A DNA stretch of 42,782 nt from Candidatus Nanohalarchaeota archaeon (lineage in GTDB: Archaea; EX4484-52; B79-G9): positions 1 through 42,782 of the forward strand of contig DAOWAN010000006.1 in NCBI GenBank assembly GCA_030634545.1, in the 5' to 3' direction. A program made the position numbers and the translations under genes. Positions 29,826 through 38,733 of this stretch are shown here, piece by piece. The first letter of the stretch is position 1. Every line of letters begins with the position of its first letter. Under the pieces are notes generated by a model, which saw only the letters and a program-made list of their open reading frames with translations, was not told the origin of the DNA and did no database searches.

Positions 29826-30752
29826 TTATATGTCTGTTGCGTTGATAATCGGTTTTTTGAAAACAACATCTTCTTCTATTCTTGGGCATGCTGTGTTCAG
29901 GATTATGTCATAGTCCATGCCCAGAAGGCTTTCGGGTTTGATTACGTCCATTACTACTATGAATGCGCGCTTTCCTTTTTTCTCTATCTTCTTTTTTATC
30001 TCAACTACGTTTTTGTTCATCTGTCCGGGCTTTGTTGTAGCTACAATACATATGACTTTTGCATTGTCATACTTTGCTTTTCGGATTATGTTTTTTTTCT
30101 GGAGCGTGAATTGTTCTTTTTTCAGGGTGTGTATCTTTTTGTCTTCAAGGCTCAGGAGGAATACTGGCAGGTCTGTTTTTTTTGCTATCCCTAAGGCATG
30201 GAATCTTCCGGTACCACAGTATAGGATGCAGTCTGCTTTGTCCTGTATTGAGATTACGGCTGATTGATCGCAGCCGAGTACCTGTCCGAGGTGTTTTGCG
30301 ATTTTCGGCTTTCCAATGTGAACCATTTTTTGATGGGTTTTTAGTAGGTCTGATACTTTTGGGAGTTGTTTTATGTGCTGTATTGATGTTGCAAGAGCGA
30401 TGTTTTTGTAGTTTTTAAGTTGATTTATTTCTTTTTCCAGAATTTCTGTAATGTCTGTATCTGAGAAATATTCTATGTAGACAATAGGAAGGGAGTGTTT
30501 TTTTATCATCTCTGAGTGTCCTATGTGGACTATCATGTCGCATCCTATGTTTTTCATCTGCATGGATGGGATGTCGCATGCGCCAAAACAGGGATCTGCG
30601 AATATGAGTACATCTACTGTCAGTTTTTCGATCTGTCCTGCTATTGCCTGTACTTTTGTTTTCAGACCTTCAGGGACCTGCAATGCGATTACTTTTGCAT
30701 TGTGTTTTATGATTGATTTTTCTATTGTGTTAATATTATCTGAAGAAAGCAT
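29826..30752 (-). CDS. dph2: Diphthamide biosynthesis radical SAM-like enzyme Dph2
   Basis: This 308-residue archaeal Dph2 transfers the 3-amino-3-carboxypropyl group of SAM to the target histidine of elongation factor 2, the first diphthamide step. The three cysteines that bind the noncanonical [4Fe-4S] cluster are present, one per domain: DPCFGACD (C60), LGCDQS (C166) and NTACPRIEED (C294), numbered from the upstream TTG. ALQVPEGLK near the N terminus and FHALGIA are family motifs. The frame opens at TTG 30767, but ATG 30752 has an AGGT site about 6 nt upstream. It lies 27 nt after the PEP-synthase-like gene and is probably co-transcribed with it. Diphthamide is found only in archaea and eukaryotes, which supports the archaeal assignment. 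Confidence 0.93.
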   Translation of the reverse strand: MLSSDNINTIEKSIIKHNAKVIALQVPEGLKTKVQAIAGQIEKLTVDVLIFADPCFGACDIPSMQMKNIGCDMIVHIGHSEMIKKHSLPIVYIEYFSDTDITEILEKEINQLKNYKNIALATSIQHIKQLPKVSDLLKTHQKMVHIGKPKIAKHLGQVLGCDQSAVISIQDKADCILYCGTGRFHALGIAKKTDLPVFLLSLEDKKIHTLKKEQFTLQKKNIIRKAKYDNAKVICIVATTKPGQMNKNVVEIKKKIEKKGKRAFIVVMDVIKPESLLGMDYDIILNTACPRIEEDVVFKKPIINATDI

Positions 30753-30779
30753 AAGGATTACCTGCAATTTCGGGTGTGT

Positions 30780-33002
30780 CTAGTAGTTGTCTGTGTTGTG
30801 TCTTCTCTGTATCATGATGTCCAGGAGCATCTTTTTTTCTGTTCTTGCTGCGACGTATTTTAGCATCCTGAATTCTTCTTTGTTTACAGAGATTGAGTCT
30901 ATGTGGAATTGTATCATCTTTTCGACAAAGTGCTGGTTTGTTATGGCTTTGCCGTGGATTGAGGTATGGATTTTTCGTTTGTGGTAGTTTCGGATGCAGT
31001 TTTCGATGATCTTAAGGACTGCAGGATGCATATCGTGGTTTGTTATCCGTGTGTCCGGGTTGAGTCCGAGTGTGTTTCTGATTAGTTTTTCATAGTCGAT
31101 TGATATGAATTTTATGCCTGTGCCTGAGAAGTCTTCGCATAGGATGCATGCTGCGGGTGTATCTATTGAGATGCCGAATTCTATTGATGAGAGGTTTAGA
31201 CCGATCTCTTCTGATATTTTTTTTATTTTCGATATGTATGCCTGATGATGGATGGCAGGGAACATTATGCCCAGATTATTGTATCCTTTGTCGATTACCA
31301 GTTTTAGTTCAGTTAACTGGTTTTTGAAGTCAGGGTCATGAAGGTCTTTTGTTTTTATCCATACGCTTTTGGGATAAAATGCGTCGATTGTTTTTAGTGC
31401 GAAGTTGCCGGAAAGGTTGGGTGCAGATGATGCCATATCCTGTTGTGCTTGTGTGTCATATATGGGTTTTGCGTCAAGGGACATGCACCCTATGCCGTCT
31501 GTGGTGTCTTTTATGTTTTCGTAGTCTGATTCTCCTGTGATGTTCAGTTTTATTTTTGTTGCGATGATTGGCTCTTCGTCGCTGTCTGATTCTGTTACCG
31601 GGATGTCTTTTTCTTCTTCTATGCTTTCGGTTGGGGTATTGTTTTTTATGCAGATGTTTGCGCTTGCGCAGTCCATTGTCACGTTTGTTCCGTTTGTGAG
31701 TTTGGTTGTCGCGTCGTTTGTGCCTACTATCATCGGGATGTTCATCTCTCTTGAGATCTTGGCGAGGTTGCATAGCATGCCGCCGTTGTTTGTGATGATT
31801 CCATTTGCATGATTGAGTGCAGGCAGGAGATCCAGTGATGCTGACGGTGCGACGAGTATGCTGCCCTGGTTTATTGTGCTGGCTTCAAACGGGCTGTTTA
31901 TTATGCGTATCTCACCTTCAGCTGTGCCTGTGTTGGCTCCTGTGCCTGTGCAGATTGCATTTTCACATTGCTGTGGTGTTTGTGGTGTGTCCTGGTTTGT
32001 GGATAATGTGGTTATCGGGACTGACTGGAGGATGTATACTCTTTGTTTGGATATTGCCCATTCTATGTCCTGTGGGTGGTTGAAGTGAGCTTGTATCTTG
32101 TCTGCGATCTCTGCTAGGACCTTGATCTCGCCGGTCGATAGTGTGGATGCGCCTGATTGTGCTGTTGCTACTCTTTCTTTTTTTGTTCCGCCGTTGAGCT
32201 GGTCGATTATTATCGTTGATGCTTTCCTGTTTACTTTGGCTTCTGTGATTGCGCTTTCGCGGAGGTTTAGGACGTATCTGTCGGGCGCTACTTCTCCTGT
32301 GGCGATGCATTCACCGAGACCGAATGAACCTTCGATTATGAATTCGCTTAGGTTGTTTGTGAGTGGATTTGCTGTGAAGAGTACTCCGGATTTTTCAGAT
32401 GTTATCATCTCCTGTACAATTATTGCAAGTTCTGGTGAGCGTATGTTGTTTTTTTTGTAGTAGTATATTGCCGGTGCTGAGTAGAATGAGGCGAAGCATT
32501 TGAGGATGGAGTTCATGAGGGCGGGTGTGCCTACTGTGTTTAGTATGGTTGCATGGAGTCCTGATGCGCAGGCATTTGTCTTATCTATGATTGCTGAGCT
32601 TCTTACTGCGACGTAAGGGTCGCCGCGTCCGGCATTTATCATGCTTTTTGCAGTGTCGTTGAGACCTTTCATGTCGTCTGAGACACTGAAGTTCTTGTAT
32701 GTGGCGCTGATTTCGTTTGCAAGTGAGTCCGGTATGCTGCCTGCCAATATCATGTCTGTGATTTTTCTGGATGCGTCTGTCAGGCTTGTGTGGTTGTTTA
32801 TGTCAACATTTTCAAGGATGGTGTTTATGGATTCAACGAATTTGTTCTTGAGAAGGAAGTCGCTTAGTGCGCGCGATTTGATGACGAAGCCTTTCGGCAC
32901 AGGGTATCTTTGTGTGAATAGTTCTGCTATGTTGAGTGCTTTGACCCCGATTTCGCCTGCCATCTGCGGGGTGATGTCTTTGAATGTCGCGCAATATACC
33001 AT
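30780..33002 (-). CDS. PEP synthase-like protein lacking catalytic residues (pseudoenzyme)
   Basis: At 740 residues this is the full length of phosphoenolpyruvate synthase with all three domains. The ATP-binding N domain has AVRSSAII, GVLFTANP, IIEGSFGLGE and PQDIEWAI, but the usual LQSRP reads LQSVP. The swivelling domain has GIITNNGGMLCNLAKISREM (400-420), where the phosphorylated His of GGxxCH is Asn412. The PEP-binding barrel reads FGISIDTPAA for the metal-binding Glu segment, SIDYEKLIRN for SNDLTQ and SIHGKAI for the catalytic CGE. Thus the His, metal ligand and proton donor are all changed. A negatively charged linker (456-480) is extra. It cannot carry out the normal reaction; a regulatory or binding role is an inference. 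ATG 33002 follows a GAGGGA ribosome site; dph2 lies downstream. Confidence 0.9.
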   Translation of the reverse strand: MVYCATFKDITPQMAGEIGVKALNIAELFTQRYPVPKGFVIKSRALSDFLLKNKFVESINTILENVDINNHTSLTDASRKITDMILAGSIPDSLANEISATYKNFSVSDDMKGLNDTAKSMINAGRGDPYVAVRSSAIIDKTNACASGLHATILNTVGTPALMNSILKCFASFYSAPAIYYYKKNNIRSPELAIIVQEMITSEKSGVLFTANPLTNNLSEFIIEGSFGLGECIATGEVAPDRYVLNLRESAITEAKVNRKASTIIIDQLNGGTKKERVATAQSGASTLSTGEIKVLAEIADKIQAHFNHPQDIEWAISKQRVYILQSVPITTLSTNQDTPQTPQQCENAICTGTGANTGTAEGEIRIINSPFEASTINQGSILVAPSASLDLLPALNHANGIITNNGGMLCNLAKISREMNIPMIVGTNDATTKLTNGTNVTMDCASANICIKNNTPTESIEEEKDIPVTESDSDEEPIIATKIKLNITGESDYENIKDTTDGIGCMSLDAKPIYDTQAQQDMASSAPNLSGNFALKTIDAFYPKSVWIKTKDLHDPDFKNQLTELKLVIDKGYNNLGIMFPAIHHQAYISKIKKISEEIGLNLSSIEFGISIDTPAACILCEDFSGTGIKFISIDYEKLIRNTLGLNPDTRITNHDMHPAVLKIIENCIRNYHKRKIHTSIHGKAITNQHFVEKMIQFHIDSISVNKEEFRMLKYVAARTEKKMLLDIMIQRRHNTDNY

Positions 33003-33055
33003 GTTTGTCCCTCTCTTCTCTTTTTGCTTTGTTTCTTTGTGCTGTATACAATAAT

Positions 33056-33066
33056 AGAGTATATAG
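33056..33066 (-). promoter_or_regulatory. TATA-like box of the PEP-synthase-like gene
   Basis: TCTATATACTC on the minus strand, about 59 nt upstream of ATG 33002, predicts a leader of roughly 33 nt that includes the GAGGGA ribosome site. Confidence 0.45.
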
Positions 33067-33150
33067 ATATTAAATAATTTAAATTGTTATAAAATGTACG
33101 AATTAATGAATGTTGGAGAGCGCCAGAAAAAGAACCACATATAAAATAAG

Positions 33151-33474
33151 TTAAATATTAGGAATGCGACCATCACAGAAACGACAATATTTTACTACAT
33201 TCTTATTATCTGGTGTGTTTGGAATACGTTTTCTGCAAATGACACATTGACTTATAGGATTAAATGATTGTTTTTTTGTATTTCTTTCAATTGCTCGATT
33301 CCATTTTTTCATTCTTACTTCCCATTTTTTACATCTTGGTTCTAGATACAATTTTTTATGCTCTGAACACAAATTGAATCTTTTTTGTTTACGCCCACAT
33401 TTGGGACATTTGGATTCTACAACAGGTCTAACAATCTCAGCCAAAGCCCCACTAGTATCTTGGACAATACCCAT
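33151..33474 (-). CDS. Small zinc-binding protein, unknown function
   Basis: This 107-residue protein has CPKCGRKQKRFNLCSEH (C23, C26, then C36 and H39) and a C-terminal pair CVICRKRIPNTPDN...YCRFCDG, giving two likely zinc sites joined by a basic, Trp-containing helix (KKWEVRMKKWNRAIERNTKKQ). Nucleic-acid binding is plausible. The minus-strand coding region is not as C-poor or T-rich on the plus strand as its neighbours: the plus strand here is A/C-rich, the reverse of the flanking genes, so it may have arrived recently. ATG 33474 has an A/T-rich TATA-like element centred 26 nt upstream. Confidence 0.65.
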   Translation of the reverse strand: MGIVQDTSGALAEIVRPVVESKCPKCGRKQKRFNLCSEHKKLYLEPRCKKWEVRMKKWNRAIERNTKKQSFNPISQCVICRKRIPNTPDNKNVVKYCRFCDGRIPNI

Positions 33475-33493
33475 AACTTATCTAAGATCATAT

Positions 33494-33507
33494 ATATTTT
33501 TAAATAT
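33494..33507 (-). promoter_or_regulatory. TATA-like region of the small zinc protein gene
   Basis: An A/T-rich stretch with TTTAAAAAT on the minus strand is centred about 26 nt before ATG 33474, consistent with a leaderless mRNA. Confidence 0.5.
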
Positions 33508-33545
33508 TATTCCTTCAAGAAATCAATTCATGTATCATCATCCAA

Positions 33546-34229
33546 TCATATCAACCCATCTTCTTTGAGGCTCACATATCTCTCATTCCCGATTATTACA
33601 TGGTCCAGAAGCTCTATGCCCATGATTTCTGATGCGCTGATTATCTTTTTGGTTACTGTGATGTCGTCTTTGCTGGGCGCAGGGTCGCCTGAGGGGTGGT
33701 TGTGGACCAGTATGATTGATGCGCAGGCTTCTGTTACTGCGCTTCTGAATATCTCGCGCGGGTGGATCAGGCTTGTGTTCAGTGTTCCGATTGAGATTGT
33801 CTCTTCTTTTATGAGGTTGTTTCTTGTGTCTAGGTAGAGACCTATCAGGTGTTCTTTTTTTTGGTTTTTCATTTTTGGCATCAGGTAGTCTCTTACGTCT
33901 TTTGCGTTTTCTATCTTTAGTTTGAAGGGCTGCCTGATTGTGGAGACTCTTTTTGCGATTTCAAAGACTGCGATTATCTGTGCTGCTTTTGCGTCTTTTA
34001 TGCCTTTGAATTTCTTTATCTGCCCGGCTGTGATGTCCTGTAATTGTGAAATGTCAAATTCTGAGAGGATCCTTCTTGAGAGGTCCAGTACGTTTTCGTC
34101 TCTTGTGCCGCAGCGGATGATGATTGCCAGGAGTTCTGATAATGATAGGGCGTCTGGTCCGTATTTCAGGAGGCGCTCTCTTGGCATTTCGCATCTTTGC
34201 ATGTCCTTTAGCATGAGTTTATATTGCAT
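33546..34229 (-). CDS. radC: RadC family JAB/MPN protein
   Basis: This is a 227-residue RadC. An N-terminal helix-hairpin-helix part (MPRERLLKYGPDALSLSELLAI, IKKFKGIKDAKAAQI) precedes a JAMM metalloprotease-like domain, HNHPSGDPAPSKDD, with H176, H178 and D189 as the expected zinc ligands. RadC proteins are abundant in bacteria and associated with genome maintenance, though the biochemical function is uncertain. The frame opens to 34271, but a TATA-like box (34251-34260) is centred 26 nt before ATG 34229, so that is the start. It is divergent from the thioredoxin reductase gene. RadC is bacterial in most genomes; its presence in an archaeon fits the mixed gene pool. Confidence 0.92.
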   Translation of the reverse strand: MQYKLMLKDMQRCEMPRERLLKYGPDALSLSELLAIIIRCGTRDENVLDLSRRILSEFDISQLQDITAGQIKKFKGIKDAKAAQIIAVFEIAKRVSTIRQPFKLKIENAKDVRDYLMPKMKNQKKEHLIGLYLDTRNNLIKEETISIGTLNTSLIHPREIFRSAVTEACASIILVHNHPSGDPAPSKDDITVTKKIISASEIMGIELLDHVIIGNERYVSLKEDGLI

Positions 34230-34250
34230 ATCAGATAGATGTGGTGGCGC

Positions 34251-34260
34251 GTATATAAAG
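34251..34260 (-). promoter_or_regulatory. radC: TATA-like box of radC
   Basis: CTTTATATAC on the minus strand is centred 26 nt before ATG 34229. It decides between that start and the in-frame Met at 34271. Confidence 0.7.
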
Positions 34261-34356
34261 TGAGCCAACATGTGCCTTGCCGATAGAATTCAATAGGTAT
34301 TTAAAAAAGTGATTGTATAGCTTAAGTGGAATTATTTTACTGGATGTGTGATTGGA

Positions 34357-35277
34357 ATGACTAAAGATAAGATGAATGATGTATATGATGTGATTATTGT
34401 CGGTGCAGGACCCGCAGGACTTAATGCGGCAGTCTATGCCGGGCGATACAGGCTTAAGACTCTGGTGTTCGGGGAGATTACCGGCGGCGCAGCTGCGAAA
34501 GCGTATGAGATCTGTAATTTTCTTACATACAAGAAGATCAAGGGATTTGAGCTTGCAATGAAAATGAAGGAGCAGGTAGTGAATCTGGGTGTTGAGATCA
34601 GGGGTGAGAAGGTTCTTAAAATATCACTTAATAAGTATTTTGAGGTCAAAACGCAGGATAAGACTTATTTTGCGAAAAAGATAATCCTTGCGACTGGTAC
34701 AGAAGACAGGAAACTGGATATGGATAATGAAGATAAGCTTGTTGGCAGGGGTATCAGCTATTGTGCAACCTGTGATGCTGCTTTTTTCAAGGACAAGGAA
34801 GTTGGTGTCATTGGCGGGAATGATGCTGCTCTTACTGCGGCGTTGCTGCTTTCTGAATATGCAGCGCATGTGTATATCATATATAGAAAAGGTCACTTCT
34901 TCAGACCAGAGCCTGCATGGGTCGCGCTTGTTGAAAAAAATAAGAAGATAAAGCCGATATTCAATTCAAATGTCGTTAAGCTGATTGGTGAAGACAAACT
35001 TGAGGTTGTGGTACTTGACAGCGAAAAAAAGCTGAAGCTTGATGGTTTGTTTATAGAGATTGGTTCTATACCGCGTACTGATCTTGCGAAGGATTTAGGT
35101 GTAAGGCTTGAAGGTCGGTTTATAAAAACAGATCGTGAACAGAAAACAAATGTCTATGGTGTTTTTGTTGCAGGTGATGTGACTAATAATAATCTCAAGC
35201 AGGTAATTACTGCGGCTGCTGAGGGTGCAGTTGCTGCAAAGAGCGCCTATGATGAGATATTGGAAGAGTCGTCTTAA
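34357..35277 (+). CDS. trxB: Thioredoxin reductase-like flavoprotein
   Basis: This protein of about 306 residues has the low-molecular-weight thioredoxin reductase fold. FAD-binding VIIVGAGPAGLNAAVYA is followed by ATGTEDRKL, the redox disulfide in SYCATCDAAFF (C136 and C139 from ATG 34357), the nucleotide-binding VGVIGGNDAALTAALLL, and the C-terminal FAD loop VFVAGDVTN. The usual NADPH Arg pair HRRxxFRA reads YRKGHFFRPEP, so the pyridine nucleotide preference may differ. It reduces thioredoxin or a glutaredoxin-like partner, none of which is in the window. Start options are GTG 34348, ATG 34357 and ATG 34372; 34357 is preferred. The last 4 nt overlap the stop of the convergent fumarase gene. 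Confidence 0.92.
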   Translation: MTKDKMNDVYDVIIVGAGPAGLNAAVYAGRYRLKTLVFGEITGGAAAKAYEICNFLTYKKIKGFELAMKMKEQVVNLGVEIRGEKVLKISLNKYFEVKTQDKTYFAKKIILATGTEDRKLDMDNEDKLVGRGISYCATCDAAFFKDKEVGVIGGNDAALTAALLLSEYAAHVYIIYRKGHFFRPEPAWVALVEKNKKIKPIFNSNVVKLIGEDKLEVVVLDSEKKLKLDGLFIEIGSIPRTDLAKDLGVRLEGRFIKTDREQKTNVYGVFVAGDVTNNNLKQVITAAAEGAVAAKSAYDEILEESS

Positions 35278-35837
35278 TATTTATGCGATGTTAGTGATTC
35301 CAATACTTTTTTTGAGTTATGCAGTATGTCGTCGTAGAGGCTGTTGCCTTTTGAGTCCATTGTGATAATCAATGGGAGGTCTTTTACAGTCAACTCCCAT
35401 ATTGCTTCTGGCATGCCAAATTCCGGCATGTACTGGTTTTTTACAGTCATGTTTTTGGCGCATACCAGTGCTGCGCCGCCTACGGCTGATGCGTATACTG
35501 CTTTACCTCTCATGGCTTCAAGGACTGATCTGTCCATGCCGCCTTTTCCTATGATTGCTTTTATGTTATATTTTTCTATGAGTTTTGGGGTGTATGGGTT
35601 CAGTCTTGAGCTTGTTGTTGGACCTGCGGCTATTACTTTGTTGTCTTTGATGATTGGGCCGCAGTGGTAGATTATTGAGTTTTTTATTTTTTCGAAGTTG
35701 TTGTTGAGCAGGTATAGGTGGGCTTTGTCTCTTGCTGTGAATAGCTTTGCGCTTAGTTGTATTATGTCGCCTACGTTTAGTTTTGTGAAGCTGGTTTTTT
35801 CCTGGAATTCTATTTGTATTGGTGGTTTGTCGATCAT
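35274..35837 (-). CDS. fumB: Class I fumarate hydratase, beta subunit
   Basis: This is a 187-residue beta subunit of the two-chain, oxygen-sensitive fumarase, which hydrates fumarate to malate. Signature segments are YHCGPIIKDNKVIAAGPTTSSRLNPYTP, IGKGGMDRSVLEAMRGKAVYASAVGGAA and MPEFGMPEAIWELTVKDLPLIITMDSKGNSLY. It overlaps the alpha-subunit gene by 4 nt (ATGA), and the two chains together form the active site around a [4Fe-4S] cluster held by alpha. The stop shares TTAA with the convergent thioredoxin reductase gene. Confidence 0.93.
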   Translation of the reverse strand: MIDKPPIQIEFQEKTSFTKLNVGDIIQLSAKLFTARDKAHLYLLNNNFEKIKNSIIYHCGPIIKDNKVIAAGPTTSSRLNPYTPKLIEKYNIKAIIGKGGMDRSVLEAMRGKAVYASAVGGAALVCAKNMTVKNQYMPEFGMPEAIWELTVKDLPLIITMDSKGNSLYDDILHNSKKVLESLTSHKY

Positions 35838-36673
35838 AGGGACTGCCTCCTTAGTGCCCAGCAGCTGAATGATATGCCTATGAAATATGATGCGGGGTGT
35901 CTGTATGTTTTGGCTATCTTTACTCCAAGTACGGTTGTTTTTCCGCCCAGACCCATTGGACCAATTTTCAGTTTGTTGATGTCTTCTAGTAGTTCTGTTT
36001 CCAGTTTGTTTAGCTGTTTGTCTTTGTTTATGTCGTTCAGGTCTCTCAGGAGTTGTTTTTTGGATAAGTGCGCTACCTGTTCTATGTTTCCACCGATGGC
36101 TATTCCTATGATGTATGGGGGGCAGCCTTTTCCCTGCGCTTTGAAGACTGCGTCAAGTACGCATCTTTTTATGCCTTCCATGTCTCTGTCTGCGTTTAGT
36201 TTTGTGTCCGGCAGTGTGTAGATTGCTGATATGTTTTCTGAGCCGCCGCCTTTCATCAGTAAGTCTATCTTGAAGTGGTCTGAGTGTTCTGTGTGGATTA
36301 TTGGCTTGTTTCCTGTGTTTGCGCCTGTTATTGGGTCTACTGCGTTTGGTCTTAGAGGTATTTTCTCTGTCGCCTGTTTTGTTGCGGCTTCTATGTGTTT
36401 TTTTATGTTTTTTAGAGTTTGTGTGTTGTTGTGGCTGATGTAGAATATAGGGGTTCCTGTGTCCTGACATATTGGTTTTGATTCTTTTTTTGCTATCTCT
36501 ATGTTTTCAAGGATTGTTTTTAGGATGTATTTTGCTGTGTCGCTTTCTTCTTTTTTTAGGGAGTCTTTTAGTTTTTCGCATATGTCTTTTGGGAGTTCTT
36601 CTGCGCATCTTGTGTATAGGCGGACTATTGCTTCTGTTGTCAGGTTTGTTTCGTCTGTTTTTTTTGGCGGCAT
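35834..36673 (-). CDS. fumA: Class I fumarate hydratase, alpha subunit
   Basis: This 279-residue alpha subunit carries the [4Fe-4S] cluster ligands: PICQDTGTPIF (C69), GKGCPPYIIGIAIGG (C183) and a third cysteine likely in CSFSCWALR or the KRCVLDAVF segment. RPNAVDPITGANTGNK is the substrate loop. It is encoded immediately downstream of purA (8-nt gap) and overlaps the beta gene, so purA, fumA and fumB form one operon. That link suggests removal of the fumarate released by adenylosuccinate lyase. The C-terminal tail after YFIGISFSCW is the end of the protein, with no extension. ATG 36673 is the start. Confidence 0.93.
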   Translation of the reverse strand: MPPKKTDETNLTTEAIVRLYTRCAEELPKDICEKLKDSLKKEESDTAKYILKTILENIEIAKKESKPICQDTGTPIFYISHNNTQTLKNIKKHIEAATKQATEKIPLRPNAVDPITGANTGNKPIIHTEHSDHFKIDLLMKGGGSENISAIYTLPDTKLNADRDMEGIKRCVLDAVFKAQGKGCPPYIIGIAIGGNIEQVAHLSKKQLLRDLNDINKDKQLNKLETELLEDINKLKIGPMGLGGKTTVLGVKIAKTYRHPASYFIGISFSCWALRRQSL

Positions 36674-36681
36674 GTTATCGC

Positions 36682-37953
<1,272 letters not shown>

Positions 37954-38057
37954 TTAAGATTCCGCTATTCTATTTTGTAGTGGTATGCGGAATCTTTGCA
38001 TGTCAACAACCTTGACGATATTTGTGGGTATATAATATATAGCTATTAATCTATTGA

Positions 38058-38627
38058 CTAACGGTTGTTAACATATTTGTTGTTTTCTTTTAGCCAGTCT
38101 GTGAATTTTTTTATGGCGTTGATTCTGTGAGATTCTGCTGCTTTTATGTCAGGATTTTCTGCCCATGTCTTGTCGTGTCCGTCCGGCATGAATATTGGGT
38201 CGTGTCCCCATCCTTTTGTGCCTTTTTCTTCATGTGTGATTGTGCCTGATACTGCGCCGCTAAAAGTTAAAGGTTCTTCCCCTGGCTTGCACAGTCCTAT
38301 GCATGTCCTGAATTCTGCTTTGCGTTCTTTTCCTTCAAGGAGCCTGAACAGACCTGTATGTCCTATTTTTTGGTGCACCCATTTTGTGTATGCGCCTGGG
38401 AAGTTGTTGAGTGAGTTTATGAAGAGTCCTGAGTCTTCTACGATTACTGTTTTTTTTGATTTTGTGCTAACGTATCTTGCGCCTGCGGCAGCTATTTGTG
38501 CAATGTCGTCTGATCTTATTTCCGGGTAGTCTATATTGAGGTGTTCTATTTCTATACCCTTGGGACCCAGGTAATTTTGGAATTCTGTGAGTTTGTTTTT
38601 GTTTCCTGTTGCAAAGTAGAGTCTCAT
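38058..38627 (-). CDS. rdgB: XTP/dITP diphosphatase (RdgB/HAM1 family)
   Basis: This 189-residue house-cleaning pyrophosphatase hydrolyses dITP, XTP and related noncanonical purine nucleotides. Motifs in order: ATGNKNKLTEFQ, EDSGLFI, GAYTKW (usual GxYSxR, with Trp here in place of Arg), GWGHDPIFMP and ESHRINA. The enzyme protects DNA from base analogues and sits downstream of purA on the same strand, although separated by about 0.13 kb in reading order. ATG 38627 is supported by a TATA-like box 26 nt upstream, a leaderless transcript divergent from the metallophosphoesterase gene. Confidence 0.95.
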   Translation of the reverse strand: MRLYFATGNKNKLTEFQNYLGPKGIEIEHLNIDYPEIRSDDIAQIAAAGARYVSTKSKKTVIVEDSGLFINSLNNFPGAYTKWVHQKIGHTGLFRLLEGKERKAEFRTCIGLCKPGEEPLTFSGAVSGTITHEEKGTKGWGHDPIFMPDGHDKTWAENPDIKAAESHRINAIKKFTDWLKENNKYVNNR

Positions 38628-38648
38628 GGTAGATAATGATGTATGGAA

Positions 38649-38657
38649 ATATTTAAA
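38649..38657 (-). promoter_or_regulatory. rdgB: TATA-like box of rdgB
   Basis: TTTAAATAT on the minus strand is centred 26 nt before ATG 38627. Confidence 0.65.
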
Positions 38658-38702
38658 ATGCGCTTATCAGTTTACACCTGCGCTGCTCAATTATACACTC
38701 AG

Positions 38703-38712
38703 GTTTAAATAT
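38703..38712 (+). promoter_or_regulatory. TATA-like box of the metallophosphoesterase gene
   Basis: GTTTAAATAT is centred about 27 nt before ATG 38734. It selects that start over the earlier open frame reaching 38626. Confidence 0.65.
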
Positions 38713-38733
38713 CTCTTTTCAAAGATAATCTTT

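Noticed and set aside
31474-31773. An Arg/His/Lys-rich open frame on the minus strand
   Set aside because: It lies inside the PEP-synthase-like gene in another frame and its composition is the typical shadow of an A/C-rich coding strand.
38626-38733. A longer N terminus for the membrane metallophosphoesterase
   Set aside because: It would overlap rdgB's start and the TATA-like box that places the start at 38734.
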